Source: an uncultured Clostridia bacterium (lineage in GTDB: Bacteria > Bacillota > Clostridia > Oscillospirales > Acutalibacteraceae). From it: 9,992 nt of DNA. The position numbers and the translations under genes are program-made. Below the pieces are notes generated by a model. That model was not told the DNA's origin. It saw nothing but the letters and a program-made list of their open reading frames with translations, and ran no database searches. Where the stretch lies: contig CAMOWP010000061.1 in the NCBI GenBank assembly GCA_946628455.1, positions 1-9,992 of the forward strand. Reading direction: 5' to 3'. Each line of letters starts with the position of its first letter. Within the stretch, counting starts at the first letter, position 1. Below are positions 1 to 7,251 of the stretch, piece after piece.

Positions 1-3000
1 CGAATCGCTGTCCGTTTTCCAGCTGTATGTTTTATTAGTTTTAAGATTGCTTCCGAAGGCGGAGCCGGTGTAAACGTTGATTCGCTTCGCGCCTTCCTGA
101 ATGAATTTTGAATAATTTCCGAGGCACCATAGCCTCTTTGACGGCTGAATATTGTCATGGCTCGTTGAGCTGATGTAAATGAGGCTGTCAGGGTAAACTC
201 CCTTGCCGCAAGCCGTCCACCAGTCCCACTCCCTTGCGTTCATAATCGTCATATCCTGATAGATAATGTCAGCAAGCGCAAGGCCGTAGTCAATCGTCAT
301 ACCGTTTGTGTTTCCGCCCTCTGCCTGGATGTGACCTAAAACGCCCGTTGAAGCGTCCGTATTCATCTGGCAGTATTCCGTTGAGCGGTATTTCTGGCCA
401 AAGTATTTTCCCCTGAGGTTGCCGGCTGCCGTTTCTCTGTCAGCAGTGCTTGCCCAGTAGGAGTGACCCGAAACGGTGTCAACGTAACCGCGGATATTTC
501 GGTTATTGTCGTTATAATCATTGCCGCTCTGCCAGCCGCCAACCTCAACAAGAGCATCCTCTGACGAGAAGCACTGATGAAGGAATCTGTCCCACCACCA
601 GTTGTGATTGAGCTGACCGCTCTCCCACACCTCAAGCTCACAGCTTCCGTTAAGCTTTGAGCTGCTTTGAAGCGCGGGCACCATATAATCGTTGTAAAAC
701 CATCTTGCCGAGGTGTCGCTGAAATGGCAACCCTCCTGATTTGAGGATTGCGTGCCGTCGCCGTTATACCAGCCTGACCAATCCCATTCGGGCTCGTTAA
801 TCGGAGAAACAGAGCTTACGTTATAGCCCTCGTCCTTGAAATGCTCGGCGCAGGTAACAATGTAATTTGCAAAATCCTGATACCTTGAAGAATCAAGGTT
901 TTCCGTTCCCGAAACGTTTCCGTTTGAATCCGTCTGGAGCGCGCCGTAGGTCTTGCCGTTTTTGGTCATAAAATACGGCGCGGAGTTTGCAAAGAGCGTG
1001 AGCTTTAAATCGGGATTCAGCCTCCGGGCAATTCTCAGGCAGTTCATTGCGCCCTCGTCGTTATTCCAGTTATATGTTCCGTCGCTGAGCATAAAGCAGT
1101 GCGTTCTCGCATCCTCAACGTAAAGCGAGTAATCCTTCTGGTCCTCGCTTCCTGCGCCGAGGTTGTAGCGGTAGATGTTGAGGCCTATGCCGTCTTCTTT
1201 CGAGTAAAGCATAGTCATTATATCTTCGGCATTCTCCCAGTTACCGACATACTGTGACCACCATGCCGCGGAAGCTCCGAAGCCGTCAACGGTCTGATAC
1301 TGAGTTCCCGTTTCAATTGTGGTTTCCCTGTTTGTCAGGTCCGTGCTTCTGAGCGCCCTTTCAATTCTTACAAGGTCTTTAGCGTTAACAACGCCGTTGT
1401 TGTCAAGGTCAACCCTGCCGTCAAAGTTAAACTGATTGAATCTTGTATCACCTGCCGTAACGCTTACAGCGCCTCTGAAACGGTTGTAAACGTCAAGCGT
1501 GCTCTCTTTGATGTCAACACTGTCGCAGCGCTCGCAGCTGTAGGTCAGCGTTGCGCCGTCAGCCTCTGTGAAATGATAAATGTGGCCGAGCGCGGGAACG
1601 AAATCCGATTTAACGTCCTCAACGTCGCAAAACGGGCAGGTGTATCTTTCGTATCCTTCCTCTGTGCAGGTGGGAGCGTAGTGAAGGTGAGCGTATGCGT
1701 GCTCATTGTTGAGGCACCAGTATTTCCAGTTGTAGCCCGCGTTCTGATAATCTCTTACCCATTCGTAAACGCCTGTGCTTTTTCCGCCCGGTCCGAAAAA
1801 CTGAGCCCATCCGCCTTCGCCGTTGCCGAAAGCCTCCTCGCCGATTTCAACCTGCTCGCTGAAAATCTTTACGTAGTTGAAGCCCGTGTTGAAAAATGCG
1901 TGTTCGTCAATATATCTTGTGTTCGCGGGGAGGTCAATCCAGAAGGTCGTGCCTGAGCAGTTGCTGAACGCGTAGGGGTAGATGTGAAGCTCGGCGTCTC
2001 CGCCACGGAATCTTATCTGGTCAATTTTAACATCATTTGCAAAAGCGTAGTTCCAGATAGCGGCGAGCATAGTGTCAAACTCAACGCTGCCAAGGCTTGT
2101 GCACTCGGCAAAGGCACCCCATCCTATTGCATAAACATTGGTAAAATCAACCGCTTTTATCGCTTCCCGTCCCTGAAACGCGGTAGTTGAAATTGATGTT
2201 TTAGCGTCAGTACCGCTGAAATCAACCGTGTTTATTATGTCTGAAAAATTCTGCCACGGCTGACTGCCGTTATTGTAGCTTATCATATCTCCCGAGCCCG
2301 TAAAGCTCAGCTTATTGTTGTCAAAATCAAAGTGCCAGGTGAGCTTGTCTGATGAATAAGTGTTTTCAGAGCATATTCCGTTGAGCTGATTAGTTCTGTA
2401 AACCGTGTAGCCGGATGCTGAATTAACCGCGGTATTGTCCGTAATCACAGCCTTAAGCGCAGAGCAGCCGCTGAAGGTGTTAGCCTCAAAGCCTGTGTAA
2501 TTGTTTCCCATTTTAACAACGGCAAGCGCAGAGCAGTTCTCGAAGAAATAATCGGGAACGTTGCCCGTAGTCCACCACTTATCTCCGAGCGAAGCCTTTT
2601 TCAGCGCGGTGCAGTTTTTGAATACGGCAGAGTACATCCAGTTTGCCTGGCTCGGAAGGGAAATGCTCTCAAGCGAGGTGCAGCTTTCAAACGCGTTGTT
2701 TCCGATTGTGTCAACCGTTCCGAAGCTTATCTCCGCTAAATTAGTACAGTCCGCAAACGCATACGCGCCGATATTAATAACTCCGTTTTCAATAACAAGC
2801 TTTTTTATCTGCTCTCTGTAATTGTACCACGCAGGGCGTGAAGCTCCGTTATTTACGAAGTCCTCCATGCGCTGTCCGTCGCCGCTTAGCGAGAGCGTTC
2901 CGTTGCTGTCAAGAGCCCAGTTAATTGTGTATCCCTCTGCTCCGCAGGTGCCCGACGCCGCAGTATCAGCCTTCGCGATTATTCCGAGCGGGAAAACGCT

Positions 3001-3048
3001 GACAAAAATCAGAGTCAGGTTGATAAATAACGATATAAATTTTTTCAT
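1..3048 (-). CDS. Secreted modular GH30-type glycoside hydrolase with BspA-like repeats and a dockerin-like motif (3' end outside window)
   Basis: The reading frame is open for 1016 codons from ATG at 3048 to the window edge, so the C-terminus is missing. A GGAG ribosome binding site lies 7 bases upstream. Residues 1-27 form a signal peptide (KK, hydrophobic core, cleavage after AKA). Residues about 32-216 and 222-435 are two BspA-like modules, each starting with a Cys-containing, LSxxGxG-type segment and followed by 'IG-AF-C-L' repeat units (I93-C101, I308-C316). Residues about 445-516 carry a surface repeat with Cys pairs C471/C474 and C505/C508. Residues 547-568 are one dockerin-type calcium loop (D547, D549, N551, D558). 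From about 577 (VDGFGAS) a GH30-like barrel follows, with NEP acid/base E752 and STEYC nucleophile E891, then an EWDWW stretch. The closest family I recognise is endo-beta-1,6-galactanase (GH30_5-like), so arabinogalactan side chains are a possible substrate. The family call is firm; the substrate is inferred. Confidence 0.88.
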   Translation of the reverse strand, partial: MKKFISLFINLTLIFVSVFPLGIIAKADTAASGTCGAEGYTINWALDSNGTLSLSGDGQRMEDFVNNGASRPAWYNYREQIKKLVIENGVINIGAYAFADCTNLAEISFGTVDTIGNNAFESCTSLESISLPSQANWMYSAVFKNCTALKKASLGDKWWTTGNVPDYFFENCSALAVVKMGNNYTGFEANTFSGCSALKAVITDNTAVNSASGYTVYRTNQLNGICSENTYSSDKLTWHFDFDNNKLSFTGSGDMISYNNGSQPWQNFSDIINTVDFSGTDAKTSISTTAFQGREAIKAVDFTNVYAIGWGAFAECTSLGSVEFDTMLAAIWNYAFANDVKIDQIRFRGGDAELHIYPYAFSNCSGTTFWIDLPANTRYIDEHAFFNTGFNYVKIFSEQVEIGEEAFGNGEGGWAQFFGPGGKSTGVYEWVRDYQNAGYNWKYWCLNNEHAYAHLHYAPTCTEEGYERYTCPFCDVEDVKSDFVPALGHIYHFTEADGATLTYSCERCDSVDIKESTLDVYNRFRGAVSVTAGDTRFNQFNFDGRVDLDNNGVVNAKDLVRIERALRSTDLTNRETTIETGTQYQTVDGFGASAAWWSQYVGNWENAEDIMTMLYSKEDGIGLNIYRYNLGAGSEDQKDYSLYVEDARTHCFMLSDGTYNWNNDEGAMNCLRIARRLNPDLKLTLFANSAPYFMTKNGKTYGALQTDSNGNVSGTENLDSSRYQDFANYIVTCAEHFKDEGYNVSSVSPINEPEWDWSGWYNGDGTQSSNQEGCHFSDTSARWFYNDYMVPALQSSSKLNGSCELEVWESGQLNHNWWWDRFLHQCFSSEDALVEVGGWQSGNDYNDNNRNIRGYVDTVSGHSYWASTADRETAAGNLRGKYFGQKYRSTEYCQMNTDASTGVLGHIQAEGGNTNGMTIDYGLALADIIYQDMTIMNAREWDWWTACGKGVYPDSLIYISSTSHDNIQPSKRLWCLGNYSKFIQEGAKRINVYTGSAFGSNLKTNKTYSWKTDSDS

Positions 3049-3055
3049 AAAATCA

Positions 3056-3060
3056 CTCCG
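3056..3060 (-). promoter_or_regulatory. Ribosome binding site of the GH30-type gene
   Basis: The minus strand reads CGGAGTGATTTTATG, placing GGAG 7 bases before the ATG at 3048. It lies in the 20-base gap after the coaX stop. I see no convincing promoter or terminator in that gap, which fits read-through from coaX. Confidence 0.75.
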
Positions 3061-3068
3061 CAAGTTTG

Positions 3069-3827
3069 CTACCTGTTTTTTTCGTAAATTATTTTGAGTC
3101 CGTTAATTAAGAGGTCATTGTCGATGATAACATCGTGAGTGCAGTTTTTTGCTATCGGTACGCCGAGGCCGCCCGTTATAACAACAGTTGTCTTCTCGCC
3201 GATTTCGTTTTCAATTCTGTCAATAAAGCCGTCAAGCATAGCGGCGGTTCCTATAACCGCGCCTGATTTCATGCTGTCAATTGAATTCGTTCCAATAACC
3301 CTTTTCGGCGCGCTTATATCAATCTGCGGCAGCAGAGCTGTTCCCGTTGCAAGCGCGTTAAGCGAGGTTTTGACGCCCGTTGTAATAATGCCGCCGAGGA
3401 AATTTCCGTCTCTGTCAAGAACAGAGCCCGTCGTGGCTGTTCCGAGGTCAAAGATGATAAGCGGGCATGGGTATTTTTCCTTAGCTGCAACAGCGCCCAC
3501 TACAAGGTCTGCGCCGAGCTGAGCGGGGTCGTCAATCTTAATTGAAAGCCCTGTCTTAACCCCCGGGCCTACAACGAGCGCAGATATTCCCGTTATTATT
3601 TTTATAGCTTTTTTCAGAGTTCCTATAAGCGCGGGAACAACGCTTGAAATAATCGCTCCGTCAATATCGAGCGCGTTGTGCAGGCTCAGAAATGCATGGA
3701 GCTTCATAGCGTATTCCTCGTCGGTCTGCTGAATGTTGGTTGAAAGCCTGCCCGAGGTTACAAGCTCATCTCCGTCGAGCACACCGAGAACGATATTTGA
3801 GTTTCCAACGTCAATTGCAAGAAGCAT
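3069..3827 (-). CDS. coaX: Type III pantothenate kinase (CoaX)
   Basis: This is a 252-residue cytoplasmic enzyme, full length for the family, that phosphorylates pantothenate with ATP in the first step of coenzyme A synthesis. It belongs to the ASKHA fold. The N-terminal phosphate loop is DVGNSN (6-11). GPGVKTGL (87-94) and PAQLGAD (101-107) supply the pantothenate site and the catalytic Asp, D107. DLGTATT (127-133) is the second nucleotide/cation-binding motif. GG-Ile-Ile-x-x-Gly (145-151) and NSIDSMKSG (181-189) are conserved C-terminal blocks. In most described CoaX proteins the catalytic Asp is followed by Arg (GADR); here it is Leu (GADL), which I believe also occurs in other Clostridia. 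GGGAG at 3833-3837 precedes the ATG, 11 bases after the GH27 stop, so it is probably co-transcribed with the two glycosidase genes around it. Confidence in identity is high. Confidence 0.95.
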   Translation of the reverse strand: MLLAIDVGNSNIVLGVLDGDELVTSGRLSTNIQQTDEEYAMKLHAFLSLHNALDIDGAIISSVVPALIGTLKKAIKIITGISALVVGPGVKTGLSIKIDDPAQLGADLVVGAVAAKEKYPCPLIIFDLGTATTGSVLDRDGNFLGGIITTGVKTSLNALATGTALLPQIDISAPKRVIGTNSIDSMKSGAVIGTAAMLDGFIDRIENEIGEKTTVVITGGLGVPIAKNCTHDVIIDNDLLINGLKIIYEKNR

Positions 3828-3838
3828 ATTTTCTCCCT

Positions 3839-5560
3839 TTATCTTGAAATTCTGTAAATTTTAACTGCGTGCTTCGGAACGGAAACAGAAATTGTGTCGT
3901 GTCTTATTCTGTCTCCCGAGAAGAGGTCGTGTATTTCGTAGCCTGTTCCGGAGCGCTCAAAGCTGAGGTATTTGTCATCCTTGAGCGTGTCAATGCTGAA
4001 TTCAATAGGCTTCGGCTTACCGCCCTTGTTGAAGAAGCATAACGCTGTGTCGCCGTTTGCAAGCGGACGCGCAAGAATATCAATGCTGCCCTGCTTGCCA
4101 ACTCTCTTAGCAGGCTTAACAAGCGGGTCCTGGTCGATTAAAATAAGGCTCTTGTTTGTGAGTATGTCAAGTATAACGGCACTCTTCTTGCTTCCGTCAA
4201 GAAGCAGCCTTATATCGTTTCCTAAAACAAGCGGAGCCGCCATCATACACCATAGCGCAAAGTGCGCCTTGTTCTCCTCAACCGTGAGCTTGCCGTTTCC
4301 TACCTCAAGCATATCGGGGTCGTTAACGTGACCCGGGGAAGCGTGTTTGTAAAGCTTGATTGTCTTGTTGTAAATTGAAACTATGCTGCTCCATTTCGGG
4401 AATATGTCCATTGTTGTGCGCCACATATTTCCCGCCTTAACGCCCCAGTTCCACGGGTGAGCAAAGCCCCATTCGCAGATTGAATACGTAATCGGCTTTT
4501 CCTCGCTTCTTGTGTACTGCGCCCATGCTCTGGTCGCCTCCTTAAGAGCGTCGCCCATACGCTTGTAGCAGGTATATGACGAGTCAGCCATTGAAACAAT
4601 CGGGTTCTGAAGCAGAATCGTGTTCTCTCCCGTTTTGAGCATAATTTCAAGCTGAAGCCTTGCCTCCGGAGTGAAGGAACGTCCTGCAGGGAAATGAGCT
4701 TCGTAAAGATGTCCGTTAACAATAACCTGAAGATACTGCTTTGAGTTCAGGAGATTCTTATGGTTATGAATAGTCATAACGTATTCTCCGCCCTCGGCAA
4801 TGTCAACGGTAAAGGTTGCGGTGCCCGCACCGTGGTTGAGGTAGCCGATACCCTTCTTCGTTTCAAGGTCCTTGCAGTCTACAACCCTTGCCCTGCCCGT
4901 GAACTTAGCCTGATTCGGGTTCAGCCTGTACTGTGAGCGCTGTCCTTTCTGATTCAGGTCAATATATTCGATAATCGGCGTTGAGCCGCTTAAGTTCTGA
5001 TGATGGCAGAAATCGTATTTCCAGTATTCAACTCCCCATGAGGCAATTGTTTTTGCGTCAAGCTCCTCGTTGCCGAGAGACGCCGGAAGGTCCTCGCAGG
5101 TGTGGGTACCGTTTGAGGAGTAAAGTCCCATCTTAAGGCCGAGAGAATTGATTCTTTTGCAAAGCGCCTCCATGCCGTGAGGGAAGGTCTCAAGGTCGCC
5201 CTGAAGCTTTCCGTCCTCATCTCTCATTGAGCTCTGCCAGCAGTCATCAATGTTAACAAAGCGGTAGCCCGCGTCAGCAAGCCCTGTGTCAACAAGCACC
5301 TTAGCTGTTTCGTAAATCGAATCCTCGTCAATTCTGTTTCTGAGCGTGTTCCAGCTTGACCAGCCCATAATCGGAGCAGGCGAAATGTCGTTGTCATAAT
5401 CCTTAACGTCCTTAATGTCTATGTGCAGCTTTGACCTGCCAAGCGATTTGAGTATGCAAATCGGGCATTTTCCGTCTGCCTTCATAGCAAAAAACCATGT
5501 CAGAAAAACTACAAGTAGAATTGCGATAATCGTGATAATAACTATTAATGCTCCCGTCAT
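3839..5560 (-). CDS. Membrane-anchored GH27 alpha-galactosidase with an inserted carbohydrate-binding-like domain
   Basis: This 573-residue protein is predicted to release terminal alpha-galactose from galactosides. Residues 3-24 are a single hydrophobic helix without a cleavage site, followed by a Lys/Arg-rich stretch with CPIC (32-35). The GH27 barrel starts at MGWSSWN (65-71). It carries DDCW (105-108, the galactose-recognising pair), nucleophile D183 in KYDFC, ICEWG (361-365), acid/base D385 in WRTTMDI, and NDPDM (413-417). A beta-sandwich C-terminal domain follows from about 485. Between the nucleophile strand and helix MGDALKEA (335-342), about 140 extra residues (roughly 190-330) look like a CBM35/CBM6-type beta-sandwich, with GGEYVMTI and a late GENTILLQ strand. 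The start codon overlaps the preceding stop as ATGA, and AAGGAGA at 5571-5577 is the ribosome binding site. The GH27 call is firm. The insert type is inferred from pattern, and the side of the membrane is uncertain. Confidence 0.92.
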   Translation of the reverse strand: MTGALIVIITIIAILLVVFLTWFFAMKADGKCPICILKSLGRSKLHIDIKDVKDYDNDISPAPIMGWSSWNTLRNRIDEDSIYETAKVLVDTGLADAGYRFVNIDDCWQSSMRDEDGKLQGDLETFPHGMEALCKRINSLGLKMGLYSSNGTHTCEDLPASLGNEELDAKTIASWGVEYWKYDFCHHQNLSGSTPIIEYIDLNQKGQRSQYRLNPNQAKFTGRARVVDCKDLETKKGIGYLNHGAGTATFTVDIAEGGEYVMTIHNHKNLLNSKQYLQVIVNGHLYEAHFPAGRSFTPEARLQLEIMLKTGENTILLQNPIVSMADSSYTCYKRMGDALKEATRAWAQYTRSEEKPITYSICEWGFAHPWNWGVKAGNMWRTTMDIFPKWSSIVSIYNKTIKLYKHASPGHVNDPDMLEVGNGKLTVEENKAHFALWCMMAAPLVLGNDIRLLLDGSKKSAVILDILTNKSLILIDQDPLVKPAKRVGKQGSIDILARPLANGDTALCFFNKGGKPKPIEFSIDTLKDDKYLSFERSGTGYEIHDLFSGDRIRHDTISVSVPKHAVKIYRISR

Positions 5561-6732
5561 AGTAATCCAATCTCCTTAAAATAAGCCAGCTCCTGCTCGG
5601 CTTCCTTTTTACTTTCATCACTGCCGATATCCTTCGTCGCTTCTCTGACGAATTCGCCTCGGTTTTTTAAATTATAAAAAATTCTGTAAACCCACGCCAG
5701 CGGCGTAAGGTAAGGCCTGCCCTCAATAAATCTGATGTAGGGAATATCCTTCAGCTTGCTGTACGGAGGAAAAAGCAGCCTTATCCTTGTTGAAAAAGCG
5801 GACGTGCTTTTGCCCTCCTCAAGCTCCTTCCTTTCAATAACAGCGCTTCTGTTTCTGTTGGAATTTCCGAAAACGCCGTACGAAAGAAGAAAGCTTTCAG
5901 TTTTTTCTGTGTCCTCGGTGAAGAGCACTCCCTCTCCAAACCACTTTTTGCATACGCTGAGTATGACCTTTCCGAATTCGTCAAGCCCCATTTCGCCGAG
6001 CTTTTTAAGCACCCTGTCAATGCTTATGTCAAAGCGCCGCTGAAAAACAGCAAGGTCAAAAACAAGCCTTATTCCCGCGCCGTAAAACCAGAAATGGTGC
6101 GCAAGGTGAGTTATCAGATAAGCAAAGTGAAAATCAGGCTCAAGCGTTCCTCTGTATCCGTCAAACTCCGCGTGGGAAACGGCGTCTGCCATTACCTCCT
6201 CGGCGTTTGCGTTTCCGACCCTGCCGCTTATGATTTTAGTGTGAGCCTCAATTTTAACCTGCTCCTTTTCGTAATCATAAACGGGGCCGTTAGAGTTTTC
6301 AACTCTGTAGCCGTTTTCGCTCAGCAGCCTCTTAACCTTTTCTCTGTCCTCTTCAAAAAGCAGAAGGTCTATATCTCCCATAACTCTCGCCTGAGGAACG
6401 GAGTAGTATTCCTTAATCTCGCTTCCTTTGAAGAAAATGTGCTTTATTTCGTTTTCCGAAAGCAGCCTGTCTGTTTCGTCAATTATTCTTTTCTGAATGT
6501 CATACCGCATAACGGCGTCAAAAAACGAAGCCTGAAACGCCTTGTATGAATCGCCGTCAACAACGCTTTTGTTTTCGCTTGTATTGATAACGCAGAAAAT
6601 CAGCGCTGAAAGATTGTGCGCCGACGAAAGGCTGAAAAGCTTTTTGTAATCTATATCCTCTCTTAGCGTAACCGCATCGCCCTTAAGATGAGCGCGGCAG
6701 AGCTCAAGAAGATATCCCGCTTCCTTTTTCAT
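5557..6732 (-). CDS. Uncharacterised nucleotidyltransferase family protein (NTP_transf_5 / PF14907-like)
   Basis: This 391-residue protein has the layout of the NTP_transf_5 family. An N-terminal helical region leads to FFKGSEIKEYY (100-110) and then GDIDLLL (119-125), whose D120 and D122 are the usual metal-binding pair of the polymerase-beta nucleotidyltransferase fold. The third acidic residue is probably E162 in VKIEAH. Further on come HLAHHFW (209-215) and GAGIRLVFDLAVF (218-230), both typical of the family. All catalytic residues appear intact. The substrate is unknown, both for this protein and for most of the family. It starts 2 bases after the stop of the membrane protein gene, with only a weak GGAT upstream, so reinitiation is likely. 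Its TGA overlaps the GH27 ATG. This coupling suggests linked production with the glycosidase but does not prove a shared pathway. Confidence 0.85.
   Translation of the reverse strand: MKKEAGYLLELCRAHLKGDAVTLREDIDYKKLFSLSSAHNLSALIFCVINTSENKSVVDGDSYKAFQASFFDAVMRYDIQKRIIDETDRLLSENEIKHIFFKGSEIKEYYSVPQARVMGDIDLLLFEEDREKVKRLLSENGYRVENSNGPVYDYEKEQVKIEAHTKIISGRVGNANAEEVMADAVSHAEFDGYRGTLEPDFHFAYLITHLAHHFWFYGAGIRLVFDLAVFQRRFDISIDRVLKKLGEMGLDEFGKVILSVCKKWFGEGVLFTEDTEKTESFLLSYGVFGNSNRNRSAVIERKELEEGKSTSAFSTRIRLLFPPYSKLKDIPYIRFIEGRPYLTPLAWVYRIFYNLKNRGEFVREATKDIGSDESKKEAEQELAYFKEIGLL
5571..5577 (-). promoter_or_regulatory. Ribosome binding site of the GH27 gene inside the upstream coding region
   Basis: AAGGAGA on the minus strand lies about 10 bases before the GH27 ATG at 5560 and within the last codons of the nucleotidyltransferase gene. 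Together with the ATGA overlap it supports both the chosen start and translational coupling. Confidence 0.7.
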
Positions 6733-6734
6733 AA

Positions 6735-7241
6735 TTATCCGAACACCGCCGCGCCTACTACAAGGCTGAGTATAGTTATTATAAGCCCTGCAATAAATAC
6801 GCCCACAGCTATTACGCCGAAGCTCTTTTTGCGGTCAAGGTGAAGGAGCGAGGCAAGCAGAGCGCCCGTCCAGCCGCCTGTTCCGGGAAGCGGAATGGCA
6901 ACGAACAAAAGCAGCCCCCATATTCCGTATTTGTCAATTTTATCCTTTTTTTTCAGAGTGCGCTCCTCAAGCCATATAATCGGCTTGTTGATTTTCGGAA
7001 TCTTTTTGAGCCATTCAAAAATCTTGTTTATGAGCATAAGGATAAACGGAATCGGAAGAAGGTTTCCGAGAAAGCTGATGATGAAGCCGACGAAGGGATT
7101 CATCTGCAGCAGCACAATCGCCGTGAACATTCCTAGCCTGCACTCAAGCACGGGCATAAGCGAAATGATAAAAACAACAAGCCAGTCGGGAATTCCGTGA
7201 GCAGTTAAAAATTCCTGTATTGCCCTACAAATATCTTGCAT
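6735..7241 (-). CDS. Small multi-drug export family membrane protein (PF06695/COG2426-like)
   Basis: This 168-residue integral membrane protein has hydrophobic stretches at about 20-45, 48-75, 107-133 and 142-166. Two motifs fix the family: MPVLECRLG (29-37), a variant of the P-x-x-E-x-R-x-G signature, and PLPGTGGWTGALLA (117-130) near the third segment. A basic loop rich in Lys (78-104) should face the cytoplasm. The family name suggests export of small compounds, but the true substrate is not established. ACTCCT at 7248-7253 (AGGAGT on the minus strand) is a good ribosome binding site and overlaps the TAG stop of the Nudix gene, giving a 10-base gap. The family call is firm, the function is not. 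Confidence 0.87.
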   Translation of the reverse strand: MQDICRAIQEFLTAHGIPDWLVVFIISLMPVLECRLGMFTAIVLLQMNPFVGFIISFLGNLLPIPFILMLINKIFEWLKKIPKINKPIIWLEERTLKKKDKIDKYGIWGLLLFVAIPLPGTGGWTGALLASLLHLDRKKSFGVIAVGVFIAGLIITILSLVVGAAVFG

Positions 7242-7251
7242 AAGTTTACTC

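Noticed and set aside
1573..2190. Plus-strand open frames of 127 and 68 codons
   Set aside because: They lie antisense to the well-supported GH30-type gene and show no domain pattern or ribosome binding site.
2100..2960. Repeated 'AF-C-L' segments considered as a DNA repeat array
   Set aside because: The similarity is at the protein level (BspA-type repeats); the DNA units vary in length and sequence, so it is not a CRISPR or tandem DNA repeat.
3049..3068. Terminator or promoter between coaX and the GH30-type gene
   Set aside because: The 20-base gap holds only a ribosome binding site, with no hairpin plus T-run and no convincing -10/-35 pair.
2561..3097. Two adjacent plus-strand frames opposite the BspA-like repeats, suggestive of small membrane proteins
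   Set aside because: Hydrophobic character arises from reading repeat codons in reverse; the minus-strand gene has a signal peptide, ribosome binding site and domains.
3139..3522. 127-codon plus-strand frame opposite coaX
   Set aside because: It is the complement of a clearly conserved enzyme gene, with low-complexity composition.
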